In this document: positions 44,927 through 55,700 of the stretch, piece after piece | How positions within the stretch are numbered: the stretch's first letter is position 1 | How the letters are laid out: each line of letters opens with the position of its first letter | DNA from: Artemisia argyi | Taxonomy: Eukaryota; Streptophyta; Magnoliopsida; Asterales; Asteraceae | Direction: 5' to 3' | Assembly (NCBI GenBank): GCA_030686995.1 | Contig: CM060702.1 | Coordinates: forward strand, 65,102,440-65,166,439 | Length of the DNA stretch: 64,000 nucleotides | Program-made: the position numbers and the translations under genes | Notes under the pieces: model-generated | What the model saw: only the letters and a program-made list of their open reading frames with translations | Databases searched by the model: none | What the model was told of the DNA's origin: nothing

Positions 44927-46990
44927 ATGCCTGGATCAGATGATGATGTAGATACAACCCAGAACATTAACACCACTTCTCTTCAACAACTCAATCTCTC
45001 CAACAGTAATGCTAAGTTTCCATATTTGAAGAATGCAGAAGATTATCATCTGTGGTCCATGAAGATGCAGAACTGGATCACAAACATTGATTGGAATCTG
45101 TGGGAGGTTGTTAAGAAAGGGAATAGTCTGAAGAAGCATGTTACCGATGCTGATGGAGTTGTTACTATTGTAGGACCCAAAACTGCTGAAGAGATTCTGG
45201 CTGTGCAGAGGGAGAGTAAAGTCAGAACTATTTTGCTCCAAGCTATACCAGATGATCATATGGGTGACTTCCATTTTATGGAGGATGCCAAGGATATTTG
45301 GATGGCTATAAAAGCAAGATTTGGTGGGAATGAGGAATCAAGAAGGTTGCAGAAGTCTTTGCTGAAGCAGAAATTCCAAGAATTTCAGATATCTGAAGAA
45401 GAGGGAATTCATAAGGGTTATGATAGATTTCATCGAATATTGAGTCAACTTAATCAGTTGAAGGCTAGACCCGACAATGAAGACTGCAATTCTAAGTTTT
45501 TGAGATCTCTGCCACCATCTTGGTTACAAGTTTGTATTGCTCTCAAGACCAAAGGTGGGTTGGACATGATGTCTTTTGATGACCTCTATAATAGGCTTAA
45601 ATCACTTGAGCCTGATGTTATAAGTCCCATTCGTCCATCCACTCATTCTGCATTTGTTGGTGCCTCTTCTAAACCTGTGCATCAAGCCTCAAGTTCATAT
45701 TCATCAGGAGCTTCTTCTCAAACTTATACTCAGACTGCTCCTAAATCAAAATCAAGTAATATGTTGGAGGATCTTATTCATTCATTTGTGGCTGAATATG
45801 AACCTCAGCAGTTTATTGCTTATGAGGACTTTGAACAGGTAGATCCATTGGAAATGGAGGAGATGCACTTGAAATGGGAGCTTGCAATGATCTCAATGAA
45901 CATCAGAAGGTTTGAAGCCAAGTCTGGAAGAAAGTTTGGTTTTAATGGCAAAGAAGCTGCAAGGTTTGATAGAAGGAAGGTTAAATGCTACACTTGTGGT
46001 CAAGTGGGACATTTTTCAAGGGAATGCAAAGAGAGAAAGGCTGGAGATGAAGTTAGATATGGTTCTTATCCATTGGAAGCAGGGAATAACAAGACTGTAC
46101 CTTCTAAGGCTATGGTGACTCTGGATCACCAAATTGATTGGGCTGATCATGAACCTGCTGGAGAGGAAGCTGCTACTTCTTCACAATTGAATCTGCTAGC
46201 ATTCACACCTTCAGAAGACAAGAAGGAGCAAGTCTCCTTGATGGGAATATCTCAGGTAAACAACTGTATGTTTGGATGTAGTATAAGGTACAATGAGCTT
46301 AAACAAGAATTTGATGAATTGAAACCAAAGTACAATGAGTGTTATATAGAGGTAGAGTCTTATAAAATGGCTTTAAAAACATTAGAGAAACAAAAAGTCT
46401 CGTTTCAAAAGAATCAAGTTAAATATGATGAAAAAATAAGAGTTCTAGAAAGTGATTTAGAGGTTGCTAAGATAGAATTAAAACGTACTGAAAAGGAGAA
46501 GTCTGATTTAGAAAAAGAAAAACAAGAGTTACAAGATAAATTAGACAAAGAGATAGCTGGTCGTATGAAATGGCAGAAAGGGGCTTCAAATTTAGAGAAA
46601 TTACTTGATAGTTCTCAATCTGTTAGGTCTAGAAGAGCATTTGGGTACGATAAATATATAGATCCAGAGGAATTAACTTACCCTGATATATCTAGTGTTT
46701 TTGACCCTGAACCTCTCCTAGAATTTCAAAAACCTATAAAATATGTTAAGGAAGGGGGATTGAATGCTGTACCTGGACCTATTAGAGGAGAACACATGCC
46801 TATAGACTTGTCCAAACCTTCTGACTTTGATGGATCACATCACTTATATGGAAAAAAGTCAACTGACTTTCAAGACCCTATTGTGAAATCTAATGACTTT
46901 GTCTCTTGTTGTAACAGTGACAAGTCTTCTGATGAAGGGTCTACCTCATTTGCTAGCTGTGATTCAAGTGAGAAGTCAGACCTGCCATAG
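44927..46990 (+). CDS. gag: C2 Gag protein
   Basis: An open frame of 687 codons begins MPGSDDDVDTTQN, 69 bp after the primer site. Residues about 30-230 are the Copia Gag core (FPYLKNAEDYHLWSMKMQNW, then RTILLQAIPDDHM, FLRSLPPSWLQ). A CCHC knuckle (CYTCGQVGHFSREC) starts at residue 354. Residues about 455-555 are rich in K and E and look like coiled coil. It ends at TAG (46988-46990), but the same frame stays open to 47635 and encodes a second knuckle. Gag would assemble the particle and bind RNA. The stop may be a recent nonsense change or may be read through. Confidence 0.9.
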   Translation: MPGSDDDVDTTQNINTTSLQQLNLSNSNAKFPYLKNAEDYHLWSMKMQNWITNIDWNLWEVVKKGNSLKKHVTDADGVVTIVGPKTAEEILAVQRESKVRTILLQAIPDDHMGDFHFMEDAKDIWMAIKARFGGNEESRRLQKSLLKQKFQEFQISEEEGIHKGYDRFHRILSQLNQLKARPDNEDCNSKFLRSLPPSWLQVCIALKTKGGLDMMSFDDLYNRLKSLEPDVISPIRPSTHSAFVGASSKPVHQASSSYSSGASSQTYTQTAPKSKSSNMLEDLIHSFVAEYEPQQFIAYEDFEQVDPLEMEEMHLKWELAMISMNIRRFEAKSGRKFGFNGKEAARFDRRKVKCYTCGQVGHFSRECKERKAGDEVRYGSYPLEAGNNKTVPSKAMVTLDHQIDWADHEPAGEEAATSSQLNLLAFTPSEDKKEQVSLMGISQVNNCMFGCSIRYNELKQEFDELKPKYNECYIEVESYKMALKTLEKQKVSFQKNQVKYDEKIRVLESDLEVAKIELKRTEKEKSDLEKEKQELQDKLDKEIAGRMKWQKGASNLEKLLDSSQSVRSRRAFGYDKYIDPEELTYPDISSVFDPEPLLEFQKPIKYVKEGGLNAVPGPIRGEHMPIDLSKPSDFDGSHHLYGKKSTDFQDPIVKSNDFVSCCNSDKSSDEGSTSFASCDSSEKSDLP

Positions 46991-47635
46991 ACCACACCAA
47001 AGACATCACCCAAGACTCCCCACAAGCCTTCTAGAGTTGCTGCTGATAACAAGACAGTTTCTAGTGAAGACTTGTTTTTCAATTCTTTGCATAATAATAC
47101 TTTTGGCTTTGTTAAAAACAATTCTGTTTGTCATGGTGATTTGAATACTTTTTCATGTTATGGAAATTCTTTTGGTTTGCATAAATCTTCTAAAAAGAAG
47201 AAGTGTTTTGTGTGTGGAAGTAAATATCACTTGATTAAGGATTGTACATATCATGAGCAAAGAATGGGTGCAGGCATTAGTCAAAGAAAAACTAGGCAAA
47301 TGTGGAAGAATGTTAATGAAATACCATCTTTTGTTCCACATCAGCAGAAACCTAATTCTGCTGAAACTCATTTTTCTTGGAGAAAAACCAGTACTCGACC
47401 TTATGTCAGACCCACTAGTTCTTTCTTTTATAATGATTATTGGCCTAATCACTTTAACTCAATGTGCAATGGTGGTGGGAAATGGAATACTGCTGTGAAG
47501 CCCTCAGCAGGTTGTTCTTGGACTAAGAAGGGACCTAATAAGCATTACAAGCCCAAGAACAATGGTGGATCTAAACCATCTACATGGCCTATTTCTGATG
47601 ATCCACAAGGCAGGCTCAAGTCAGCAATGACTTGA
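46991..47635 (+). CDS. Downstream gag extension with a second zinc knuckle
   Basis: It is in the same frame as gag after a single TAG. It encodes a CCHC knuckle (CFVCGSKYHLIKDC, about 47203-47244) and a Trp-, Asn- and Lys-rich basic tail, ending SAMT before TGA (47633). It would be made only by readthrough of the stop, from an internal ATG (47072), or by another RNA. The domain layout suggests it belongs to Gag. Confidence 0.65.
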   Translation, partial: TTPKTSPKTPHKPSRVAADNKTVSSEDLFFNSLHNNTFGFVKNNSVCHGDLNTFSCYGNSFGLHKSSKKKKCFVCGSKYHLIKDCTYHEQRMGAGISQRKTRQMWKNVNEIPSFVPHQQKPNSAETHFSWRKTSTRPYVRPTSSFFYNDYWPNHFNSMCNGGGKWNTAVKPSAGCSWTKKGPNKHYKPKNNGGSKPSTWPISDDPQGRLKSAMT

Positions 47636-47681
47636 GTCTCCAATGTGTACTAATATTGTATATATTTTGTTGTTGTTGTAG
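47636..47681 (+). promoter_or_regulatory. Intron-like spacer between gag and pol of C2
   Basis: TACTAAT (47649-47655) resembles a branch point, a T-rich run follows, and TTGTAG ends at 47681. The pol frame opens exactly at the next base (GAA at 47682) and has no ATG there. This looks like a 3' splice site. I found no strong 5' splice site that gives an in-frame join, so splicing is only a hypothesis. Confidence 0.4.
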
Positions 47682-47690
47682 GAACATCCT

Positions 47691-50600
47691 TTGAAAAGTA
47701 CTGAAGTTGGCATCTTTGATAGTGGTTGTTCTAGAAGTATGTCTGGGAACAAGGATAAGATGCATGACTTTGAGCCCATTGAAGGAGGTGGCACTGTAAC
47801 CTTTGGTGGTGGAGATGGAAAAATAACAGGGAAAGGAACCATAAAGACTCCCTTGTTAGACTTTGAAAATGTTTACTATGTGGAGGAACTGGGGAATTTT
47901 AATCTTATCTCAGTATCACAAATTTGTGACTCTAAACATAAGGTTTTCTTCTCTGAAGATGAGTGTCTTGTGCTTTCCAAGGACTTCAAACTCCCAGAAG
48001 ACACAACTGTATTGCTGAGAGTTCCTAGAACCTTCAACTTATACACATTCAATCTGAATGATGTTCAGCCTGAAGGTGATCTAACATGTTTGGTTGCCAA
48101 AGCTTCCCTGGATGAATCTCATAAATGGCATAGAAGAATGGCACATGTGAATTACAAGACAATCAACAAGTTATCAAAACTTGGTCTTGTTCAGGGCCTT
48201 CCTTCTAAATTCTTCACCAATGAACACAACTGTATTGCTTGCAACAAGGGAAACCAACACAGAGCCTCCTACAAAACAGTCCAAGCAGTGAGCTCCATTT
48301 CAGAACCTCTTCAGTTGCTGCACATGGATCTTTTTGGTCCAACCCCCATTAGAAGTATTGATCACAAGTACTTCTGCCTGGTTATTACAGATGATTATAG
48401 CAAGTTTTGCTGGGTGTTCTTTCTCAAAACTAAGGATGAAACAACTCCAGTTCTGAAAGAATTCATTATCTTAGTTGAGAACCAGCTGAATAAAAAGGTT
48501 AAGGGAATTAGGTGTGACAATGGTACAGAATTCAAAAATGTTGTATTTATAGAATTCTGTAAGTCTAAAGGGATTAGAAGGGACTATAGTACTCCAAGAA
48601 CTCCACAACAAAATGGGGTTGCTGAAAGGAAAAATAGAACCCTCATTGAGGCAGCAAAATCAATGCTTGCAGACTCCAAACTACCCACCATGTTTTGGAC
48701 TGAAGTAGTCGGTACTGCATGTCATGTCTTGAACAGGGTATCCATAACTAGACTTCATGTCAAGACACCTTATGAACTTCTCACTGGGAAAGTTCCACAC
48801 ATCCGTTACCTTAAGCCTTTTGGATGCAAGGTGACTATTCTGAATACTGCTGATATACTGGGTAAATTTGATGGGAAAGCTGATGAAGGTTATATAGTTG
48901 GGTATTCAGCTCATAGCAAGGCCTATCGGGTTTATAATCTGAATGCTAAAAGGATTGAAGAGACTCTTAATCTGAGATTTCTTGAAGATCAGCCTAATAT
49001 TCAGGGTCAAGGCCATTCTTGGTATTTTGACCTAGACTATTTGACTGATTATTTGGGTTATACTAGGCATGCTTCTAATCCTGATGCAGGTACCAAAGAT
49101 TCAAGTTCTACACCTGCAGGTTCCATGGATGATGACTCAGATTGTGAGTCTGAGCCAGAAGAGAATACTTTTGTTGTACCATCTTTTCCATCTAACCATT
49201 TTGTAGGTAATCACTCTGCTGCTGAACAAGATGATGAGTCACAATTTGCAGAAGATCTTGCAAGATTGCAGAAGCAGGAACATGCTGCTACAAAGGAAGC
49301 TCAGAAACTCAATGATAAGGTTACACAAGAGACTGAGGCTATCCTACATCAGTCAGCCCAAGCAGTCAGTGGAAACAAGGATACTGCTGAAGGCACACCT
49401 CTTCCCACTGACAATGTCAAAGATACTGATTCTGCTGCTGTTCATTCTGCTGATTCTACTGAAGTCTCTACAGACTTTGATAAGCCCTTTACCAGATTTC
49501 CTAGTCCTTCTGACCTTGGAAATTATCAACCAAAGCCTGGTTTGTTTACATCAGCCTCTTATGACACTGAGTTTGAGCCTACACTCACCAACATTGATGC
49601 CAACATTGCTGTTCCACCTACAGTTACCAAAAGGATTCACAATGCTCATCCCCTATCCAAGATTATTGGTGATCCTAAAGACCCTGTTCGAACTAGAAGC
49701 ACTGTCAAAAATACAAAATATGGAGAAGTTGCTTTTCTCTCTTATGTCTACAATCAAAAGAGGAACAATCACACAGACTACAAACATTGTCTGTTTGCAT
49801 GTTTTCTTTCTCAGATTGAACCAACTAGTGTTACTCAAGCACTGGCTGATTCAAGTTGGCTTGAAGCAATGCAAGAGGAGATGCTGCAATTCAAGAATCA
49901 GCAGGTTTGGATTTTAGTTCCTCTTCCTGATGGGAAATATGCCATTGGGACAAAATGGATTCTGAAGAATAAAAGAGATGCCAGGGGTATTGTGGTGAAG
50001 AACAAAGCAAGACTAGTGGCTCAAGGTTTTAGACAAGAGGAAGGCATTGACTATGATGAGGTCTTTGCACCAGTGGCCAGAGTTGAAGCTATAAGGATCT
50101 TTTTGGCCTATGCCTCTTATATGGGCTTTATGGTTTATCAGATGGATGTCAAAGGTGCTTTCTTGTATGGAGAGATTGAAGAGGAGGTTTATGTGACTCA
50201 ACCCAAGGGATTTGAAGACCCTGATCATCCTGAGTATGTGTACAAAGTTGTCAAAGCTCTCTATGGACTACATCAAGCTCCCAGAGCTTGGTATGCTAGA
50301 CTCTCCACATTTCTGCTGCAGAATGGCTACAGAAGAGGTGCCATTGACAAGACTTTATTTCTCAAGAAAGATTCTAGGGATATTATTCTTGTACAGGTAT
50401 ATGTGGATGATATTATCTTTGGTTCTACCAAAGAAGCCTGGTGTAGAGAGTTTGAGGATTTGATGAAGGGAGAATTTCATATGAGTGCCATGGGAGAACT
50501 CACTTTCTTTCTGGGTTTGCAAGTTCAGCAGAAACCTGATGGTATATTTATACATCAGGAAAAATATGTCAAAGATATGTTGTCCAAGTTTGCTATGGAA

Positions 50601-51335
50601 AATGTCAGGACTGCCACTACTCCATATGAGGCTCCCAAACCAAAGAACAATCTTACTCCTGATCTTCCTATGAATGTTCATTTATACAGGTCTATGATTG
50701 GTTCTTTGATGTACTTGACTGCCTCAAGACCTGATATTACATTTGCTGTGAGTGCATGTTCAAGACACCAAGTCACTCCACTTACCTCTCATATGAATGC
50801 TGTCAAGAAGATTTTTAAGTATCTTAAAGGCCAACCACAATTAGGTCTTTGGTATCCTAAAGAGTCTCCATTTCAGCTAGCAGCTTATAGTGATAGTGAC
50901 TATGCTGGTGCCAATTTGGATAGAAGATCCACGACTGGAGGTTGTCAATTTCTTGGAAGAAGACTGATTTCTTGCAAGAAACAGACCATTGTTGCTACCT
51001 CTACTACTGAAGCAGAGTATGTTGCTGCTGCTAATTGTTGTGGTCAGGTTCTATGGATTCAGAATCAATTACTGGATTATGGGTATAACTTCATGAATAC
51101 TACCATTTTCATTGACAATCAAAGTACCATTTGCATTGTTAAAAATCCAGTTTTTCATAATAGAACCAAACATATTGAAATCAGACATCATTTTATAAGG
51201 GATGCTTATGAGAAACATTTGGTTAAAGTGGTCAAAATTCACACAGATGAAAATGTGGCAGATTTATTAACCAAGGCATTTGATGGACCAAGGTTTCAAT
51301 ATTTGGTGGTCCATATTGGCATGTTAAACCCTTAA
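47691..51335 (+). CDS. pol: C2 Pol polyprotein: protease, integrase, RT, RNase H
   Basis: An uninterrupted frame of about 1214 codons; the frame itself opens at 47682 without an ATG. Protease DSGCSRSM has its Asp at residue 10. The integrase zinc region ([21 protein letters not shown]) is followed by the catalytic triad D213, D276, E312 with the classical 35-residue gap. RT begins near residue 735 ([16 protein letters not shown]) and has YVDD at 904-907. RNase H begins near 1067 (YSDSDYAG) and includes DNQSTICI. A spot at ISCKKQ seems two residues shorter than most Copia relatives. It is in the +1 frame relative to gag. All key residues I can check are present, so the protein could be functional if expressed. 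Confidence 0.92.
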   Translation: MKSTEVGIFDSGCSRSMSGNKDKMHDFEPIEGGGTVTFGGGDGKITGKGTIKTPLLDFENVYYVEELGNFNLISVSQICDSKHKVFFSEDECLVLSKDFKLPEDTTVLLRVPRTFNLYTFNLNDVQPEGDLTCLVAKASLDESHKWHRRMAHVNYKTINKLSKLGLVQGLPSKFFTNEHNCIACNKGNQHRASYKTVQAVSSISEPLQLLHMDLFGPTPIRSIDHKYFCLVITDDYSKFCWVFFLKTKDETTPVLKEFIILVENQLNKKVKGIRCDNGTEFKNVVFIEFCKSKGIRRDYSTPRTPQQNGVAERKNRTLIEAAKSMLADSKLPTMFWTEVVGTACHVLNRVSITRLHVKTPYELLTGKVPHIRYLKPFGCKVTILNTADILGKFDGKADEGYIVGYSAHSKAYRVYNLNAKRIEETLNLRFLEDQPNIQGQGHSWYFDLDYLTDYLGYTRHASNPDAGTKDSSSTPAGSMDDDSDCESEPEENTFVVPSFPSNHFVGNHSAAEQDDESQFAEDLARLQKQEHAATKEAQKLNDKVTQETEAILHQSAQAVSGNKDTAEGTPLPTDNVKDTDSAAVHSADSTEVSTDFDKPFTRFPSPSDLGNYQPKPGLFTSASYDTEFEPTLTNIDANIAVPPTVTKRIHNAHPLSKIIGDPKDPVRTRSTVKNTKYGEVAFLSYVYNQKRNNHTDYKHCLFACFLSQIEPTSVTQALADSSWLEAMQEEMLQFKNQQVWILVPLPDGKYAIGTKWILKNKRDARGIVVKNKARLVAQGFRQEEGIDYDEVFAPVARVEAIRIFLAYASYMGFMVYQMDVKGAFLYGEIEEEVYVTQPKGFEDPDHPEYVYKVVKALYGLHQAPRAWYARLSTFLLQNGYRRGAIDKTLFLKKDSRDIILVQVYVDDIIFGSTKEAWCREFEDLMKGEFHMSAMGELTFFLGLQVQQKPDGIFIHQEKYVKDMLSKFAMENVRTATTPYEAPKPKNNLTPDLPMNVHLYRSMIGSLMYLTASRPDITFAVSACSRHQVTPLTSHMNAVKKIFKYLKGQPQLGLWYPKESPFQLAAYSDSDYAGANLDRRSTTGGCQFLGRRLISCKKQTIVATSTTEAEYVAAANCCGQVLWIQNQLLDYGYNFMNTTIFIDNQSTICIVKNPVFHNRTKHIEIRHHFIRDAYEKHLVKVVKIHTDENVADLLTKAFDGPRFQYLVVHIGMLNP

Positions 51336-51345
51336 CTGCAAAGTT

Positions 51346-51391
51346 TAAGGGGAGGCATAAGCCTCAGGGGAGGCATATGCCTCAGGGGAGG
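51346..51391 (+). repeat. Three PPT-like repeats just after pol of C2
   Basis: TAAGGGGAGGCAT, CTCAGGGGAGGCAT and CTCAGGGGAGG lie in tandem 11 bp after the pol stop. The real PPT before the 3' LTR (57040-57051) has the same core AGGGGAGG. GCCTC and GAGGC in each unit can also pair as small hairpins. Confidence 0.7.
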
Positions 51392-51896
51392 ATGATGACT
51401 GTAAACTTTGGATTATTTGTATATGTTGTAAAATTTCTGAGTTTTAACAAGTTTTTAACACTAACCCTCTAACAGTTGTGCAAGTTGTTTGGTGTATTTG
51501 CTTGTTTGGTGTTGGTTTTGCAGATGTTCTGAGAATGAAAGTCAAAGGAATGTGGTCGATATGCTGAACATGGTTTCTACTGATCAATTGAAACATGCTG
51601 AAGGTCTTACACAATGGAGAAATTCAACTAAGATCTTCTCATTCATTCATAGAAACAAGTTACAGCTTACATTCAATGTTGCAACTGAGATACAATGACC
51701 ATTCCTAAACTATTGACTAATTCAGTAATACTAGCTTCTATCACTTATTACAAAATACTTGAGGCTATGACAAGTACAATGAAGAAGCTGAAGATGAAAA
51801 TGGAAAAAGAAGAGAAGGAAGACTGGGAAGATGCTCATGAATTAAAGTCAAGAGAATACTCAAGAACTTTGCCTCATGGTTACATTCCTCAATCAC
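51392..51896 (+). other. Region between pol and the antisense ORF of C2
   Basis: Two short plus-strand frames (51489-51698 and 51695-51928) overlap by a few bases. They have no recognised domain; the second is Lys/Glu-rich. They could be remnants of an extra ORF or chance. TTGGTTTTGCAG at 51514-51525 resembles a splice acceptor. Confidence 0.35.
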
Positions 51897-52346
51897 CTAC
51901 TTCTGCTTCTCCTTTCCCTTACGTATGATCTCAGAACTCTTGCTCTGTCCAATATGTTCTTGATGTGGAAGACCAGGTCCTGGAGCAGGAAGATCCAACA
52001 CCAAATTTTGTGATGTTGGAGGAGATGAACCCCTAGTACTTGATCTTGGTTGGGGTCTCTCTGGTGTGGAAGGAGGGAGAAAGGATGGATCTTCATGTTC
52101 TTCCTCTGAAGAGTCTTCATCAGAGGTATAGATGAAGGGAGAGACAATCTCTCTCTCAGCAGGATTGGGTGCATTGCTTGGTTCACCCTTCAAGTGAGAA
52201 TTCCATTGTCTTTCTTGTGCAGCACATCGATTCTCCAATGCTCTTGCAAAGTCAGAACCTTCAAGTCCCCAAGGATATGGTGGTATATCCTCTTCTGATG
52301 ATGAAGAAGAGGAATTTGAATCTGAGGTTTCTGGGTGTGAAGACAT
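51897..52346 (-). CDS. Antisense ORF of C2, Ser/Glu/Pro-rich, unknown function
   Basis: A frame of 149 codons on the minus strand begins MSSHPETSDSNSSSSSSEED and ends in a basic tail (KGKEKQK). It is acidic and Ser/Pro-rich in the middle, probably disordered. No domain is recognised. Upstream on the minus strand (52347-52440) are a TTATTTAAT box and the 5'-UTR-like CAAACCCTAA, as in ordinary plant genes. It is head-to-head with the extra ORF at 52780. The frame is open in a very young element. It may be a real gene or a lucky open frame. Confidence 0.5.
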   Translation of the reverse strand: MSSHPETSDSNSSSSSSEEDIPPYPWGLEGSDFARALENRCAAQERQWNSHLKGEPSNAPNPAEREIVSPFIYTSDEDSSEEEHEDPSFLPPSTPERPQPRSSTRGSSPPTSQNLVLDLPAPGPGLPHQEHIGQSKSSEIIRKGKEKQK

Positions 52347-52779
52347 GTATTGAATGGTGAATTGGGATTAATAGAAATTAGGGTTTGAAAGATAATTTGG
52401 GAAAGTTGATGAATGAGATGTGTGATTTGGGGTGATTAAATAAGCTAATTTTAGGAGTTACGATATTAAATGCGAGTTGGGTGGCACAGTAAAATCAAGA
52501 TATTGACCGAAGATATTTTTACCTTTGGTCGATTCTGCTGATAGTTGACTGTGCTTCAGCAGGTTTGACTTTCGTTACTGCTGAAGGGTTAATTTTAAAA
52601 TTAGAAGTTTTGTCAGACTTGGTCAATAAGTTGTTCCGATAATTTTGACCACGATTGGGGAACTTCCAAATTTAACTCACTCTGCATATCTTTTCGAACC
52701 AAATTTATTCGCTTATCACTTCAAATAAACCCATTATTCTTTGGAGTAATTCATAACATTCTCACACACATTCAGTTAA
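52347..52779. promoter_or_regulatory. Possible divergent promoter between the antisense ORF and the extra ORF
   Basis: A 433-bp noncoding gap between two divergent start codons. Minus side: TTATTTAAT near 52435 and AAACCCTAA near 52380. Plus side: CAAATAAACC near 52722 and CA/CT-rich sequence before ATG 52780. CTGCTGA or its complement CTTCAGCAG occurs three times at 52533-52590, echoing the CTGCTGAA cluster in the LTR U3. Confidence 0.4.
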
Positions 52780-55700
52780 ATGGCTCAACTTGAATTTAAG
52801 GACGATCATAACAAATACGCTATTCTAACAACAAAGAAGGGACATGAAGAATTTGATTTGATGGTGGAATTTCTACAAAGGTCGAAGATTCATTATGCTT
52901 TGACTTATTGTCCCAATTTGGTGTGTGAATCCTTGGTGAAACAATTTTGGGCATCTGCTACTAAGAGATCTGCAACAGAGATTGTAGCTGTAATAGATGG
53001 TGTAGAATATGTGGTGACAGAAGGGTTGATAAGGGCAAAGCTTCAGTTGGATGATGAAAATGGTGTGTATCATTCCAATACTGCAGAGATTCTTGCTGGG
53101 TTAAGAGAAGCTAGATATCAAAGTACTGATACTTCCAAGTGGCACAAGAATCAATTTTGCCCTAAGTGGAGGTATCTGGTGCATCTGCTGCTTCAATGTA
53201 TGAGCAACAAGTGTGGTGGATGGAACCAGTTCTCTCTGCAATTGGGTTGTGGTATTGTTTGTCTTTCTAAGGGTGAAACTTATAATTTTTCTAAGTTTAT
53301 TTTTGATAATATGCTAGAAAATATAGATAAGGAAAAGCATAAGTTTTTAATGTACCCTAGATTCTTACAGATAATCTTAGACATAACCACTGAAGATATG
53401 ACCCATATACCCATTAAAAGTCTAGGTTCTAAGTTGTTTGCCTCAATGAAAACCAATTATACTGGGGAACATTACCCTATGTTACAAGCAATGTTGCCAC
53501 AAGGCAATGATAATGTAGTTGAGGGTGATGATGCTGATAATGTGTCTGCTTCTAATGCTGCTGATGATGGTAATCCATCATCTTCTGGTGTTGCTGCTGA
53601 TGGTATTCCTTCAGTGGTAATGGAGGAAGCGCCAGCTACAACTGCTGAACCTTTACCTGATTCTACTGACATACCACCACCTACCTCTGTACACATGTCA
53701 CCTAGCCCTACCATCTCACCAGTTCAGGATGCTCCATCTGAGCAATTTCATGAGTTTGAAGATGATTTACAGACTCTTGAACCTGAGCTTAATAGACCAC
53801 CTTCACCTAGTTCCTTGGGAGAGCAAATTAATGTAGGTTCTCCTAATGTTGTACTTGAGTCTGTTTCTCCTACAGGGTTCAATGAAGCTCCTCATATCAC
53901 TGAGCAATCATGTGATAGAGCAGAGGACCCTATTACTCTCACATTTGTATATGAATCTCTTAACAGGTATATGAATATGACTGAAGATCTCCAGAAAGAA
54001 CTTGCTGAGACCAAGATTACTCTTGGTAATGAGATTAAAGTTCTGAAAAGCAAAGTCAAAGATTTGGAGACACAGCTGGGTCAGCAGAAGCAAAGCAAAG
54101 ATGGATTGGAATCTACTGAAGTGGCAAAGGAGGCAAATTTGGATTCTCTTGAGATTCTAGCTGAAGTTGCTAGACAGTCTCATGTTCTTCCTCCTAAAGC
54201 TGCTACAGCATCTCAATCTAAACCAATTATACTAGTTCAAAGAAGAAGTACAAGACAGTATTTGGCAAGACAAACTGCTGAAGCTTCAAAAGTATCTGGT
54301 AGTGATAATGATGTGCTGATGACTGAAGCTATGGGTATACTTCAGGAGAAACAATCATTAAGTAGGGTTGCTGCTGATCAATCTGCTGACAAAGGAAATA
54401 CATCTGGAGAAACATATTTTGTAGCTGGGAAAGAATACTTGAATTCTCCTGTTCATCCTTCATTTGAGAATATACAAGTTTCTACTGATAAAGAGGTTCA
54501 AGATGTACATGATGAACCTATGGCAGATGTGCATGTGTCTAATGATGATGTTGCTGTAGAGAATGTTTCTCATGATAATTTGGATGAGCTTGTAACTGAT
54601 GAAGATAGGGCTGAACAAGGTAAATTGTTACAAGATTGGGAAAATTATATGAAGAGTACCAAACTAGCTGAGGAAGTACAAGCTAAGTTTGATGCAGAAT
54701 TAGATTTAGAGACTCAAAGATATGTTTCTACATTACCTATTGAAAGACAAAGGGAATTGGATGCAGCAGTTCTAAAGTTTGATGAATCAGATTGGCAGAT
54801 GATTGGGAAACAGATACTTGCTAATCCTACTATCACTGCTGAATTGATTGGTAAGAATGTAGAGAAACAAGATTTTGAATCTGAGATTGTGAATATGTTA
54901 AAGATGAGGAAGAAGGAAGCTGATGAGTTGAAAGCTAAAGCTAAAAGAGATAAACGTATGACTCAAGCACAGCAGAGAGATTATATGAGAGTATATGTGA
55001 GAAATCAAAGCAGTTCTTTGTTTAATAGTGCTTGGTCTAAGCAACAGGTGTGGGGACTTCCATTTGAAAAATTGGTTGAGATTTATAACAGAATCAAGAC
55101 TAAGAATGATAAAGAAAGATTGGGTGCTTACAAGAATACTCCTCTTTTCAATGCTGATACTAGTGCTACTGAGAAAGTATCTTTACCTGATACTTCTGCT
55201 GGTGTATCTCATGTTGTTTCAGATCCTCTAACAAGGAAGATTGTGGATAAAGGTAAAGCAAAAGTAATAACAGCAGATCCTCCAACTAGAAAAAGAACTA
55301 GGAAGCAATTGGAACAGGAAAGAATGGGTGAAGAAGCTGCTAGGAAGTTAGATGAGTTTCAAAAAGATGAACAAAAAGCTGCACTTGCTAGATTTCATGA
55401 TCTGAAGACAAGAGAAGTTGAAATTCAAGCTGCTAGGAATAAACAAATCAGGAAAGCTATGGATGAACAACATGCCTCTGCTGCACTTGAATCTTCTGAA
55501 GATTCTGCTGATGACCAAATGGATACTCCATCAGTGGATACTGAAGCCGCAGAAGGTGATTCTGCTGAAGCAGCAGTTCATGATGCTATTTATGTTCCTG
55601 GTAGAAGAGGAAAGAGAATGGCTAGAGTAGGATCATTACACAGTCTCATTAATGTAAATGATTCTGATGCTACATTTATAAGGGAAGGATCATCTGATGA

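Noticed and set aside
49231..49917. 228-codon second frame over C2 pol
   Set aside because: It is Leu-rich and overlaps the linker and RT of the real pol frame.
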